From: an uncultured Porphyromonadaceae bacterium
GTDB taxonomy: Bacteria; Bacteroidota; Bacteroidia; Bacteroidales; Muribaculaceae
NCBI GenBank assembly: GCA_947174225.1
Contig: CAMWIF010000028.1
Location: forward strand, 1 to 12,824
Direction: 5' to 3'
Length of the DNA: 12,824 bases
The translations under genes and the position numbers were made by a program. A model generated the notes under the pieces. The model was not told the DNA's origin, searched no databases, and saw nothing but the letters and a program-made list of their open reading frames with translations. Below are positions 1 to 8,459 of this stretch, piece after piece. Position 1 is the stretch's first letter; the number at the start of each line of letters is the position of its first letter.

Positions 1-633
1 ACAAAAGAGATCGAAACCCTCGCACTTGAAAACGTGAACTTAGACATCAAAGAGGGTGAGTTTGTAAGCATCATGGGTCCTTCAGGCTGCGGCAAGTCAA
101 CCCTGCTCAACATCATCGGACTTCTCGACACCCCGACTTCCGGCACAGTGAAGATTATGGATAAGATGACTGCTGATATGAACGACAGTCAGCTCTCAGC
201 ATTCCGCAACGCCAACATCGGCTTTGTGTTCCAGAGCTTTCACCTCATTCCGTCGCTCAACGTGTCGGAGAATGTGGCGTTGCCTCTCGTTTATCGTCAC
301 GGTGTGAGTGCAAGCGAGCGTCATAAACTCGTAGACGATGTATTGCGTCGTCTCGGCTTGAGCCATCGTATGCGTCACCTTCCCGGTCAGCTTTCCGGTG
401 GTCAGTGTCAGCGTGTAGCGATAGCCCGTGCCATAGTAGGAGATCCTAAGATAGTCCTCGCGGACGAACCAACCGGTAACCTCGACTCAAAGATGGGTCA
501 GGAGGTAATGGACATCCTTCACAAACTGAATAAAGAGGATGGTCGTACCATAGTGATGGTGACCCACAACGAGGCACAGGCGCGTATGACTGACCGTATC
601 ATCCGCTTCTTCGACGGCAGACAGGTAGAGTAA
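1..633 (+). CDS. ABC transporter ATP-binding protein, LolD/MacB-NBD type (5' partial)
   Basis: Cytoplasmic ATPase that should power the permeases encoded downstream by binding and hydrolysing ATP. The reading frame is open from the first base (TKEIETLALENVNL...), so the start codon lies upstream. The internal GTG at nt 34 would remove the first beta strand and is not a credible start. Counting from nt 1, 210 residues are visible: Walker A GPSGCGKST at 26-34, Q-loop glutamine 78 in FVFQSF, ABC signature LSGGQ at 131-135, Walker B IVLADEPTG from 151, D-loop NLDS, and switch histidine 189 in MVTHNE. The family is usually about 220-230 residues, so only some 10-20 are missing. The residue after LSGGQ is Cys where Gln is common; this should not abolish function. 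It lies 54 nt upstream of permease A1 on the same strand, probably in one operon. The best family match is the LolD/MacB/FtsE-like group; the substrate cannot be read from the ATPase. Confidence 0.95.
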   Translation, partial: TKEIETLALENVNLDIKEGEFVSIMGPSGCGKSTLLNIIGLLDTPTSGTVKIMDKMTADMNDSQLSAFRNANIGFVFQSFHLIPSLNVSENVALPLVYRHGVSASERHKLVDDVLRRLGLSHRMRHLPGQLSGGQCQRVAIARAIVGDPKIVLADEPTGNLDSKMGQEVMDILHKLNKEDGRTIVMVTHNEAQARMTDRIIRFFDGRQVE

Positions 634-687
634 CTCCGCATCAGACAGGGTGGATTTCCATAATGCAATTTTCAAGAGAATCGAACT
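634..687. promoter_or_regulatory. Short leader between the ATPase gene and permease A1
   Basis: A 54-nt gap with no hairpin terminator visible, consistent with read-through from the ATPase gene into the permease array. It contains the word TTCCATAA at 656-663, which recurs on both strands in the larger gap before permease A4. There is only a weak purine stretch (AAGAGAA) ahead of the A1 start. Calling it regulatory is inference from the shared word. Confidence 0.3.
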
Positions 688-1995
688 ATGAACTATATAA
701 GGCAATTATTTTATGATATGCGCCATCAGAAAATGATGACGTGGGTATCAATCGGTGGAACGGCTGTCTCCATCTTCTTGGTGCTGGTGTTCTTTATGTA
801 TAATAGTCTTCCTACTGTGGAGGTCGCGCCTGAGACACATCGTCAGCGCATCTATGGTGCAATGAAATTATATGTAGAATTGACCGGTGAAGGAAAAGAA
901 GGCTGGAACGCATCAAGTGGATTGTCATACGCTGCGGCACAAAAGTTGTATGGTGATCTTGATGGTGTGGAAGCAATAAGCTATGTAAGTTCGGGATCCG
1001 GTTCTATAAACATGATTGTAGATGGAAAACCACCGGTATCGAGCATTGCCATCGGAGTAGACGGTAATTTTTGGAAAATATATAATTTCAATTTTATCAC
1101 CGGACGTCCTTTCACCGAAGAGGAATGTCTTAACACGACAATGCCTCCGATAGTGTTGTCGGAGAAAATGGCTCGTCAGCTTTTCGGCATTGTAGATGTG
1201 GTGGATAGAGAGGTAAACATAGGGGGAAGACCTTATGTGGTAGTCGGAGTGGTGGAGGATGTTAACCCTATCCTGAGAAACACTTGGGCAGATGTGTATA
1301 TGCCACTTGTTGAGGAGTGGCGTAAGGGTCGGGATGGCGAGCCTGCCTACGTCTTTTTGGGCTCTCTCAAGGCATTGCTCCTCTATGCGGAGGGCACCGA
1401 TCCGGAAAATATCAAGGCTCAGGTGCGGTCGAGATATGCCACACTTAATTCGGAATTGGAGAAACTGGGAGGGAAGACACAATATGACAATAGCCCATAT
1501 GATGCTGAGACCATGGGTAAGAATAGTTGGAGCAAATCACCGACTGTCACAAATATAGCTGCCAAACGGTGGCTTGTGTATGCCCTCCTTCTTCTTCTCC
1601 CTGCCATCAATCTGAGCAGTATGATGCGCGGTAGGCTTCAGCATAGGATTTCAGAGATTGGCGTGCGCCGGGCTTATGGGGCACGACGCAGAGATATAGT
1701 GGGTCAGCTACTTGGAGAGAACTTTGTGGTGACAATAGTGGGTGGCTGCATAGGATTGATTCTCAGCTATGTGTTTATGCTCTTTTTCTCTTCCTCATTC
1801 TTCTCAATGGTGGATCGCTGGAGTAGCTTAGCGGCAAAGATGGCAACTCCCACATTCAGTATGCTATTCTCCTGGCAGGCGTTTTCCATAGCTTTAGGAG
1901 CTTGCTTCGTGCTTAATGTTCTCACGGCGAGTGTCCCCGCGTGGCGTGCTTCCTCCTTACAACCCGCTTTGGCAATATCAAAAAACAAATCCTAA
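688..1995 (+). CDS. MacB/FtsX-type ABC permease, A-type subunit 1 (A1)
   Basis: Inner-membrane permease without an ATPase domain, 435 residues. Layout: short cytoplasmic N-terminus (MNYIRQLFYDMRHQKMM), first membrane helix at about 18-38, a large periplasmic domain at about 40-292 of MacB_PCD type, then three helices at about 295-311, 345-370 and 398-415. Between helices 2 and 3 lies the cytoplasmic coupling segment EIGVRRAYGARRRDI (323-337), which by homology contacts the ATPase. It ends in the family-typical SVPAWRAS. Periplasmic landmarks are VDGNFWK (124-130), TGRPF (138-142) and GVVEDVNPIL (187-196). It follows the ATPase gene and sits 13 nt before its B-type partner. It resembles A4 (10210-11520) more than A2 or A3, for example VEVAPE..RQRIYG and NTWADxYM. 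The likely role is one half of a heterodimeric MacB- or LolCE-like transporter; the substrate is unknown, and peptide, antibiotic or lipoprotein handling are all possible. Confidence 0.92.
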   Translation: MNYIRQLFYDMRHQKMMTWVSIGGTAVSIFLVLVFFMYNSLPTVEVAPETHRQRIYGAMKLYVELTGEGKEGWNASSGLSYAAAQKLYGDLDGVEAISYVSSGSGSINMIVDGKPPVSSIAIGVDGNFWKIYNFNFITGRPFTEEECLNTTMPPIVLSEKMARQLFGIVDVVDREVNIGGRPYVVVGVVEDVNPILRNTWADVYMPLVEEWRKGRDGEPAYVFLGSLKALLLYAEGTDPENIKAQVRSRYATLNSELEKLGGKTQYDNSPYDAETMGKNSWSKSPTVTNIAAKRWLVYALLLLLPAINLSSMMRGRLQHRISEIGVRRAYGARRRDIVGQLLGENFVVTIVGGCIGLILSYVFMLFFSSSFFSMVDRWSSLAAKMATPTFSMLFSWQAFSIALGACFVLNVLTASVPAWRASSLQPALAISKNKS

Positions 1996-2008
1996 AAAGC
2001 AGAGAAAG

Positions 2009-3295
2009 ATGAAACGCAACTTATTGATACAGATGAGGAATGAATGGCGCGACAATCTATGGCTTATGCTTGGATTGGCTATAGTGAGCCTTACCATATG
2101 GCTTTTCTGCTCGGCACTGTTCTCTACTACGAAGAACTATTTTCTTCCGTTGGGATTTGATGAGGAGGATGTCTATGTGCTTTCAGTGGGTCACCTTGAG
2201 CCTACTGCGCCTACTTATATAGATTTCGGAGAGCTGACTCGTGAGAAAGCCAGCGATGATATGCGTGGCTTGATTGCTCGGATAAGGGAAAGCCAAAATG
2301 TGGAAGTGGCAGCCTTTTCAGATAATGGTACTCCCTATAAAATGTCTGCCATTAATTCCGGATTAAATATCATAGGTGAGGAGCCGGATACAATCGGTTT
2401 TGTCGGAAATTTCCGTTCTCTTAGTCCGGAGGGTGTAAAGGTGCTTCGGCTGCGAAGTCTCACCGGTAAGGATGAGAACTATCTTAAGGGCAAACTTGAG
2501 TCAGGTGAAATTTTGGTTTCTCCTGATCCTTATTGGGAGAGAGAAAAAATGAGTGTTCTCAACGAGTGGGGTGTCCCGGTATCAAGGTTTCCGGCGGAAG
2601 AACTTGTGGGGAAGAATGTGATAATGAATAATGACTCGGCAAGCAGGTATCATGTGGCTGATGCGGTGGCACTGGTGAGACGCAGTAGTTTCGATAATCC
2701 TTGGGGTGGTGGTGTAATCCTTCCGATCAATGAAGCGGGCGACATTTGTAGAGTGAGAGAGATTTTAGTACGTGTGAAGCCGGGCAATGGCGATAAGTTT
2801 TGTCAAGAATTTGAATCCACACCCGATATGCTAAGCCGGCGAAACACTTACCTTTACGGACTCACTTCGCTTTCAGATATGGGTACTGCCGTAGAGAAGG
2901 ATGATGTATTGGATGTCAGGCTTTATGTGGCGCTGATTATATTCTTCTTGATTATTCTTTTCCTCGGACTGCTGGGCACATTCTGGTTCCGTATGCAGCA
3001 GAGGGTGAGTGAGATTGCTATACGCAGGGTGTGTGGCGCGTCACGCTGGGCCATCTTCCGCCGTGTGTTCGGAGAGGGTATGCTCCTTCTGATAGGAGCG
3101 AGTGTGTTGGCTGCTATAGTAGGCTGGGCGTTCATTAAGCAGACCGATTTGATTCAGGGTTTCTCCGATATTGAGCTGATATGGTTTGAGTTGGCTACGA
3201 TGGCTATTGTAGCAGTCGGCATAGTTTTGAGCATTATCTATCCTGCTTGGAGGGCTATGCAGATAGAGCCGGCAGAGGCAGTGAGAGATGAGTAA
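2009..3295 (+). CDS. MacB/FtsX-type ABC permease, B-type subunit 1 (B1)
   Basis: Inner-membrane permease of 428 residues, the presumed partner of A1. The start at 2009 (MKRNLLIQMRNEWRDN) is preferred over the in-frame ATG at 1916, which would overlap A1 by 80 nt and add 31 residues without counterpart in the other B proteins. All four B proteins begin MKRxL. Layout: helix 1 at about 18-36, periplasmic domain at about 40-300, helices at about 304-326, 357-376 and 390-412, with coupling segment EIAIRRVCGASRWAIFRR (335-352) and a terminal YPAWRAM (411-417). Periplasmic landmarks include LSPEGVKVLRLRSLTGKD (138-155), closely matched in B4. It starts 13 nt after A1 and ends 18 nt before A2, so it is very likely co-transcribed. 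B proteins are recognisably the same fold as A proteins but a separate paralogue class, as LolC and LolE are to each other. Confidence 0.92.
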   Translation: MKRNLLIQMRNEWRDNLWLMLGLAIVSLTIWLFCSALFSTTKNYFLPLGFDEEDVYVLSVGHLEPTAPTYIDFGELTREKASDDMRGLIARIRESQNVEVAAFSDNGTPYKMSAINSGLNIIGEEPDTIGFVGNFRSLSPEGVKVLRLRSLTGKDENYLKGKLESGEILVSPDPYWEREKMSVLNEWGVPVSRFPAEELVGKNVIMNNDSASRYHVADAVALVRRSSFDNPWGGGVILPINEAGDICRVREILVRVKPGNGDKFCQEFESTPDMLSRRNTYLYGLTSLSDMGTAVEKDDVLDVRLYVALIIFFLIILFLGLLGTFWFRMQQRVSEIAIRRVCGASRWAIFRRVFGEGMLLLIGASVLAAIVGWAFIKQTDLIQGFSDIELIWFELATMAIVAVGIVLSIIYPAWRAMQIEPAEAVRDE

Positions 3296-3313
3296 TAAAG
3301 GAACCGAAACATT

Positions 3314-4600
3314 ATGAATTACTTTAAACAGATATATTATGAGATGCGCCATCACAGGATGATGACGTGTGTGTCGATAAGTGGCACCGCATTGGCAATC
3401 TTCCTGGTGATGACGTTTATTATGGCTGACGGAATCGGACGTGTGGAGCTATCGCCGGAGTCGAAGAGGTCGCGCATTATGAATGGTATGAATGTCCATG
3501 TGATAGGTATAGAGTCGCCAACCGATATGGGTTCGAATGGACTGAACGCCAATTTAGCCAAGAAGCTTTATACTGATCTCGACGGCATAGAAATGATTTC
3601 GTTTGTCGGGGCGAGTGGTGCCAGTGAACAGGTAGGTTTCAACGGTGTCCCCACTGTTAAATGCAGCAGCCGTGGAGTGGATGAGAATTTCTGGAAGATG
3701 TTCGATTTCCGGTTTATCGACGGCAGACCGTTCGATGCAGCCGAGCGTGAGGCGGTGGCAAATGTGGTGGTTGTTTCCCGTAGTCTTGCGCGAAGCCTCT
3801 TTGCTGAAGATAAGGTAGCGGGAAGAGAGATTGAGATAGAAGGCAGCCCTCACACTATAGTAGGAGTGGTAGAGGATGTAAGTCCTCTTTTCAGCAATAC
3901 ATTCGCAGATATGTTCACGGTCTTCAACGTTGACCAGCAGAAATGGCCCGATTGGAACAACTGGCTTGGGGCAACAGAGGTTTACCTGCTTCGCGAGGAG
4001 GGTGTAGCTCCCGAAGCCATAAAGGAGCAGGTGGAGACACGCTACAAGCAAATTGCTCCGGAGGCGGAGAAGGATGATTATAATGTTATCTACCATCTCC
4101 AGCCTTACACGTCGGATGATTTGCAGTCGCTCCATGGGGTTCAGAATGATCCGGAAACTGAGCAGCATCATCGCAGGCAATGGCTCATCTACGCTTTGCT
4201 TATTCTTCTCCCGGCAATCAACCTGAGCAGTATGACGCGCAGCCGTCTGCGCCACAGGGTAGCGGAGATAGGCGTCAGGCGGGCTTTCGGAGCGAAGCGC
4301 ACCGACATCATTGCCCAGCTCTTGGGGGAGAACTTCATAATAACCTTGATAGGGGGTGCAATCGGTCTGGTGTTGAGCATTGTTTTCATTATGCTCTTTT
4401 CCAATCTCCTTTTCAATTACAATATCTCCTCCAATTCTTTGAAGGTGATAGATGTGCGTCCGGAGTTTGAGATGCTCTTCAGATGGGGCAACTTCCTTAT
4501 TGCCCTCGTAGGATGCTTTATATTGAATATGCTCAGTGCCACCGTTCCGGCGTGGCGTTCTTCGCGGATTATGCCCGCTCAGGCTCTCTCAACCCATTAA
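3314..4600 (+). CDS. MacB/FtsX-type ABC permease, A-type subunit 2 (A2)
   Basis: A-type inner-membrane permease of 428 residues. Helix 1 lies at about 18-38, the periplasmic domain at about 40-287, and further helices at about 289-306, 341-365 and 392-411. The coupling segment EIGVRRAFGAKRTDI (318-332) differs from that of A3 only at the second-last but one position (T for V). Periplasmic landmarks are GVDENFWKMFDFRFIDGRPF (121-140), KVAGREIEI (167-175) and GVVEDVSPL (184-192). It is closest to A3 (5897-7186), with long runs of identical DNA near the start and around nt 3704-3729. Residue 19 is Cys (MMTCVSI) where the other three complete A proteins have Trp. The start follows B1 by 18 nt. 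The role is inferred as half of a heterodimer with B2; the substrate is unknown. Confidence 0.92.
   Translation: MNYFKQIYYEMRHHRMMTCVSISGTALAIFLVMTFIMADGIGRVELSPESKRSRIMNGMNVHVIGIESPTDMGSNGLNANLAKKLYTDLDGIEMISFVGASGASEQVGFNGVPTVKCSSRGVDENFWKMFDFRFIDGRPFDAAEREAVANVVVVSRSLARSLFAEDKVAGREIEIEGSPHTIVGVVEDVSPLFSNTFADMFTVFNVDQQKWPDWNNWLGATEVYLLREEGVAPEAIKEQVETRYKQIAPEAEKDDYNVIYHLQPYTSDDLQSLHGVQNDPETEQHHRRQWLIYALLILLPAINLSSMTRSRLRHRVAEIGVRRAFGAKRTDIIAQLLGENFIITLIGGAIGLVLSIVFIMLFSNLLFNYNISSNSLKVIDVRPEFEMLFRWGNFLIALVGCFILNMLSATVPAWRSSRIMPAQALSTH
3329..3369 (+). repeat. 41-nt exact match between the A2 and A3 gene starts (copy 1)
   Basis: This segment in A2 is identical to 5912-5952 in A3, encoding the cytoplasmic QIYYEMRHHRMMT stretch just before membrane helix 1. 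After one mismatch another 11 nt match. Further exact runs occur downstream, e.g. 3704-3729 against 6287-6312. All keep the same offset of 2583 nt, which equals the distance between the two start codons. Confidence 0.85.
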
Positions 4601-4632
4601 AATTCTCTCAACCCAAATATAGTAAGCAGATT

Positions 4633-5874
4633 ATGAAACGAAATTTATTGACACAGATCAGAAGCGAATGGAGGGAGAATATATGGCTCGTGGTGGAGCT
4701 CCTTGTGGTGACGGCTGTGATATGGCTTATCGGCATCCTTTTCTATGGTAAGACAAAGAACTATTTCAAGCCTATCGGCTATGATTATAATAATATCTAT
4801 ACCGTAGAGCTCGGGAAGATAGTTGCCGGCAGTCGCTACTATGAAGGCGATATAAATGATTGGGAGGGCTGGCAGACCGATCTTCAGGAGCTTATTGAAC
4901 GCCTCAACAAAAATCCTCATTTGGAGGGGGCAGCGTATTATGAAGGGGCGCTTCCCAATAGCAATCTTCAAGGTGGCACCCGTATAGAGAGAGTCGATGT
5001 TGAGGATTCGGTGCCATATCTCGGTAGAATACGTAACGGATCGCCTGAACTTGTAAGATTGATGCAGCTGGAGAGCGCAACAGGTAAAACCACTGAGCAG
5101 TTGGAGGAGATACTTCGTAGGGGTGATATGCTTATTTCCGAAAGTGAGGACTATGAGGCTGCCGGGCGCAATGTGATGGATCTTATCGGCACCCGCATGT
5201 ACCGTGGCGAGGGGACAGGTATCTATAAAGTCGGTGATGTGATTCGCGATGTGCGCGACAACGAATATGCAGATGCGTGGGGCACAATAGTGCTACCCAT
5301 GCTGAAGCCGAGAGGTATTTTCAACTCAAACTCGGTACAGGTGGCTTTCCGGGTGCGCGACGGTCACGACAAGGAGTTTTTGAAAGAATTTGAGGAGAAT
5401 CCCGAATTGCGCAGGCAACGCAACGTCTATCTCTTGGCTCCCAAGGCTCTGACAGATATACGTGAGGAGGATGTGCGCGAGACAGAGACAGAGCTTCGTA
5501 TGCTCGGGTGCCTTATGTTTTTCCTCTTGGTGACAATGTTTCTCGGCTTGACCGGCACATTCTGGTTCAGGATGCGTCAGAGGGTGGGAGAGATAGCCTT
5601 GCGTAAGGTGTGTGGCGCCACACGTGCCGACATATTCCGCCGCGTGATAGGGGAGGGTATGATCCTGCTCCTCATAGCAGGCGCGTTGATGTCGGCAATA
5701 ATATGGTCCATGTCAGACTATTTCATCAATACTTTTAACTGTACACGTCCGGAAATGCTGGTGTTTGAAGCGATTGCGATAGCTTTGGTGGCTCTTGGCA
5801 TAGTGGTGAGCCTGTGGTATCCGGCACGCAACGCGATGCGTGTGGAGCCGGCGTATGCGCTGAAGTCGGAATGA
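4633..5874 (+). CDS. MacB/FtsX-type ABC permease, B-type subunit 2 (B2)
   Basis: B-type inner-membrane permease of 413 residues, presumed partner of A2. The start at 4633 (MKRNLLTQIRSEWREN) matches the other B proteins. An in-frame ATG at 4483 lies deep inside A2 and would add 50 residues with no counterpart, so it is rejected. Helix 1 is at about 18-37 and the periplasmic domain at about 40-288. Helices follow at about 289-310, 342-360 and 376-395, with coupling segment EIALRKVCGATRADIFRR (320-337) and a terminal YPARNAM where the W of the usual YPAW is replaced. The periplasmic signature NGSPELVRLMQLESATGKTT (135-154) is shared with B3 rather than B1 or B4. It lies 32 nt after A2, the longest A-to-B gap in the window (the other three are 13 nt), and 22 nt before A3. 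Confidence 0.92.
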   Translation: MKRNLLTQIRSEWRENIWLVVELLVVTAVIWLIGILFYGKTKNYFKPIGYDYNNIYTVELGKIVAGSRYYEGDINDWEGWQTDLQELIERLNKNPHLEGAAYYEGALPNSNLQGGTRIERVDVEDSVPYLGRIRNGSPELVRLMQLESATGKTTEQLEEILRRGDMLISESEDYEAAGRNVMDLIGTRMYRGEGTGIYKVGDVIRDVRDNEYADAWGTIVLPMLKPRGIFNSNSVQVAFRVRDGHDKEFLKEFEENPELRRQRNVYLLAPKALTDIREEDVRETETELRMLGCLMFFLLVTMFLGLTGTFWFRMRQRVGEIALRKVCGATRADIFRRVIGEGMILLLIAGALMSAIIWSMSDYFINTFNCTRPEMLVFEAIAIALVALGIVVSLWYPARNAMRVEPAYALKSE

Positions 5875-5896
5875 TAAACTCTAAAACATTGAGATT

Positions 5897-7186
5897 ATGA
5901 ACTATCTGAAGCAGATATATTATGAGATGCGCCATCACAGGATGATGACGTGGGTGTCGATAAGCGGCACAGCCTTGGCTATCTTCCTGGTGATGACATT
6001 CGTTATGGCAGAAAGGATCAATACCGTGGAGATGGCGCCTGAGTCGAACAGGTCGCGCATAATGAGCGGCACGAATCTGCACCTCGAATCCAACACCAAC
6101 GCTTTCTTAGGCTCTACTTGGGGCATTAATCCCGATGTGGTGAAAAAACTCTATGGAAACCTCGACGGTGTGGAAGTAGTGTCTTACATAAAGGCGTGGG
6201 GAGACGTACACGATGTGAACGTGAAGGGGGAGGAATCCTTCGCTTGTGAGGCGCTTGATGTTGACGAGAACTTCTGGAAAGTCTATGATTTCCGGTTTAT
6301 CGACGGCAGACCCTTCGATGAGGCTGAACGCAAGGCGGAGGTGAAGTCGGTGGTGATAACCCGCTCCACAGCCCGCAAGCTCTTCGGAGAGGAGAAGGTG
6401 GCAGGTCGTGAGATAGAGATCGGGATGTATCCCTATACGGTAATAGGTGTGGTGGAGGATGTAAGTCCTTTGCTTGGCAACTCCTATGCCAAGCTCTACC
6501 GGATATACAACATAGAGAGTGATAAAGGCCAGGAGAACACCCAATGGTTTGGCAACACCTCCGCACGCCTTCTTCTGAAAGAGGGTAAGTCGCCGAAAGA
6601 GGTGAAGCATCAGGTGGAGGAGCGTTACCTTCAGCTCTCATCGGAGGCTGCCAAAGAGGGGATGAGACTGATATATCACGGGCAGCCTTACACAGCCGAA
6701 GATAACGCGGCAGGAAGCCACGGTAGCAACAACACTCCCCAGACGGAGCGGCACCACCGTATACAGTGGGCGATTTATGCCATACTGATATTGGTGCCTG
6801 CCATCAATCTGAGCAGTATGACCCGCAGCCGCTTGCGCCACAGGGTAGCGGAGATAGGGGTGCGTCGTGCTTTCGGGGCAAAGCGTGTAGACATAATCAC
6901 GCAGTTGTTTGGCGAGAATCTCATGATAACTTTCATAGGGGGCTGCATAGGGCTTGGTCTCAGTATCATATTCCTTATCTATGCTTCCACCTTCCTGTTC
7001 AGTTATTCTTCAATATTTGATTCCCTTGAGATTCTCGACACCACTCCCGATTTGAAGATGGTGTTCAGTTGGGGCAACTTCTTTATAGCATTAGGCATAT
7101 GCCTTGTGCTGAATATCCTGAGTGCAACTGTTCCTGCTTGGAGAGCCTCACTCGTAGACCCTGCCACAGCACTTTCATCAAGATAA
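5897..7186 (+). CDS. MacB/FtsX-type ABC permease, A-type subunit 3 (A3)
   Basis: A-type inner-membrane permease of 429 residues, a close paralogue of A2. Helix 1 is at about 18-38 and the periplasmic domain at about 40-288. Helices follow at about 290-307, 342-366 and 393-412, with coupling segment EIGVRRAFGAKRVDI (319-333). The A2/A3 resemblance is strongest in the first 55 residues, in DENFWKxxDFRFIDGRPFD (from 123) and in the coupling region. It is weakest at about 60-120 and 200-285, where sequence differs freely. The terminus is TVPAWRASLVDPATALSSR. It starts 22 nt after B2 and ends 13 nt before B3. The function is inferred as half of an A3/B3 heterodimer driven by the shared ATPase. Confidence 0.92.
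   Translation: MNYLKQIYYEMRHHRMMTWVSISGTALAIFLVMTFVMAERINTVEMAPESNRSRIMSGTNLHLESNTNAFLGSTWGINPDVVKKLYGNLDGVEVVSYIKAWGDVHDVNVKGEESFACEALDVDENFWKVYDFRFIDGRPFDEAERKAEVKSVVITRSTARKLFGEEKVAGREIEIGMYPYTVIGVVEDVSPLLGNSYAKLYRIYNIESDKGQENTQWFGNTSARLLLKEGKSPKEVKHQVEERYLQLSSEAAKEGMRLIYHGQPYTAEDNAAGSHGSNNTPQTERHHRIQWAIYAILILVPAINLSSMTRSRLRHRVAEIGVRRAFGAKRVDIITQLFGENLMITFIGGCIGLGLSIIFLIYASTFLFSYSSIFDSLEILDTTPDLKMVFSWGNFFIALGICLVLNILSATVPAWRASLVDPATALSSR
5912..5952 (+). repeat. 41-nt exact match between the A2 and A3 gene starts (copy 2)
   Basis: Counterpart in A3 of the A2 segment at 3329-3369. The match includes synonymous positions, so it points to recent duplication or gene conversion and not only to protein-level constraint. 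Confidence 0.85.
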
Positions 7187-7199
7187 ACCGTATACAGCT

Positions 7200-8438
7200 A
7201 TGAAAAGGTCGTTATTAGCACAGATAAAAAATGAATGGCGTGATAATCTTTGGCTTGTGGTTGCCCTCACGGTTGTCACCGGATTGATATGGGGTGCCTC
7301 CGTTATGTTCTACAGAACTATCAAGCCAACCCTGCTCCCCCGTGGATTTGATTATAAGAACGTCTACACACTTAGTTTGAAGCAGGTGTCGAAATCGTCG
7401 CCCTATTACACGGAAATCGCTTCCGATGAGTATACGAAAGCCTCTTACGACGATTTCAAGTCGCTCATCACCCGGCTCAGGGAGAATCCCAATGTCGAGA
7501 AGGTGGCGTTTCATTGGAGCGCAACCCCTTATACGCTGAATTACAACGGTGGCAGTTTGGCAAGAACCGATGTTAAGGATTCCATCACCTACACTGCCAA
7601 TGTGCGTTACGGGTCGCCTGACATTGCGGGCGTATTGGGCTATGAAAGTGTCACGGGCAAAACCACGGAACAGCTTACAGAGATACTGAGGCGTGGTGAG
7701 TTGCTTGTAGGTGATAGCTGGACATATAGCGAGTCGGGACGCGATGTTATGGATCTTTTGGGCAAGACCGTTATCCTGAATAATGACACCTCACAGATAT
7801 ATAGGGTGGGTGATATAATCAGGAATGTGCGTCGTATGGATTTCGAAGACAGTTGGGGAGGAACGGCTATAGTGCCTCTCAGCGAGGACACCCCTTGGGG
7901 AGACGTAGTAATCAAGATAAAAGATGGCCACGACAATCGCTTCAAAGAGGATTTCAGGAACGACAGGAGTCTGCGCCGCCAGCGCAACATCTATTTCTCC
8001 GATCTTACACGGCTTGCTGACACCCGTGATATGGTGCAGCGGAGTGCAATCACCGCACAGCATATGTTGGTGTGTCTTATGGTGTTTCTCTTGCTCACCA
8101 TATTCTTAGGTCTGTTGGGCACATTCTGGTTCCGCATCCAGCAGAGGGTTGGAGAGATAGCTATAAGGAAAGTGAATGGTGCCACAAAGGGTGATATTTT
8201 CCGGCGCGTGCTTGGTGAGGGTATGATTCTGCTGCTCGTCGCCTCTTTGGCTATGTCGGTGATAATATGGCCCTTTGCAAAGTTCTTCACAGATACGTTG
8301 CAATCTACTTATCTTGAAATGTTCATATTTGAGTTCATAGCAATAGGATTGGTGGCGTTGGGAATCGTGTTGAGCCTATGGTATCCCGCCGCCAAGGCTA
8401 TGCGCATAGAGCCGGCAATAGCATTGAAATCTGAATAA
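7200..8438 (+). CDS. MacB/FtsX-type ABC permease, B-type subunit 3 (B3)
   Basis: B-type inner-membrane permease of 412 residues, presumed partner of A3. The N-terminus MKRSLLAQIKNEWRDNLW fits the B pattern. Helix 1 is at about 18-37 and the periplasmic domain at about 40-287. Helices follow at about 289-309, 341-358 and 375-394, with coupling segment EIAIRKVNGATKGDIFRR (319-336); an Asn replaces the Cys found in the same place in B1, B2 and B4. Periplasmic GSPDIAGVLGYESVTGKTTE (138-157) and EILRRGELLV (161-170) group it with B2. The terminus LWYPAAKAMRIEPAIALKSE also matches B2. It lies 13 nt after A3 and 21 nt before the TolC-family gene, so the permeases and the outer-membrane channel are probably on one transcript. 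Confidence 0.92.
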   Translation: MKRSLLAQIKNEWRDNLWLVVALTVVTGLIWGASVMFYRTIKPTLLPRGFDYKNVYTLSLKQVSKSSPYYTEIASDEYTKASYDDFKSLITRLRENPNVEKVAFHWSATPYTLNYNGGSLARTDVKDSITYTANVRYGSPDIAGVLGYESVTGKTTEQLTEILRRGELLVGDSWTYSESGRDVMDLLGKTVILNNDTSQIYRVGDIIRNVRRMDFEDSWGGTAIVPLSEDTPWGDVVIKIKDGHDNRFKEDFRNDRSLRRQRNIYFSDLTRLADTRDMVQRSAITAQHMLVCLMVFLLLTIFLGLLGTFWFRIQQRVGEIAIRKVNGATKGDIFRRVLGEGMILLLVASLAMSVIIWPFAKFFTDTLQSTYLEMFIFEFIAIGLVALGIVLSLWYPAAKAMRIEPAIALKSE

Positions 8439-8459
8439 CAAATTAACCTGCATGACGAT

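Noticed and set aside
663..716. Possible short leader peptide beginning at ATG 663 and overlapping the A1 start
   Set aside because: 17 codons out of frame with A1, no Shine-Dalgarno-like site ahead of it and no resemblance to the repeated starts before A4; it can arise by chance.
925..1482. Minus-strand open frame of 185 codons opposite A1
   Set aside because: Antisense shadow of a conserved gene, with no domain features, start signal or neighbours on that strand.
1916..2008. In-frame upstream extension of B1 from ATG 1916
   Set aside because: It overlaps the end of A1 by 80 nt and adds 31 residues not found in any other B protein; the MKRNLL start at 2009 aligns with all paralogues and keeps the 13-nt A-to-B gap seen for A3-B3 and A4-B4.
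3554..4255. Long open frame on the minus strand (233 codons) opposite A2
   Set aside because: No recognisable domain, and it lies entirely antisense to a clearly conserved permease; it is best explained by codon composition of the A2 gene.
4483..4632. In-frame upstream extension of B2 from ATG 4483
   Set aside because: It lies within the last membrane segment of A2 and adds 50 residues without counterpart; the 4633 start matches the other B proteins.
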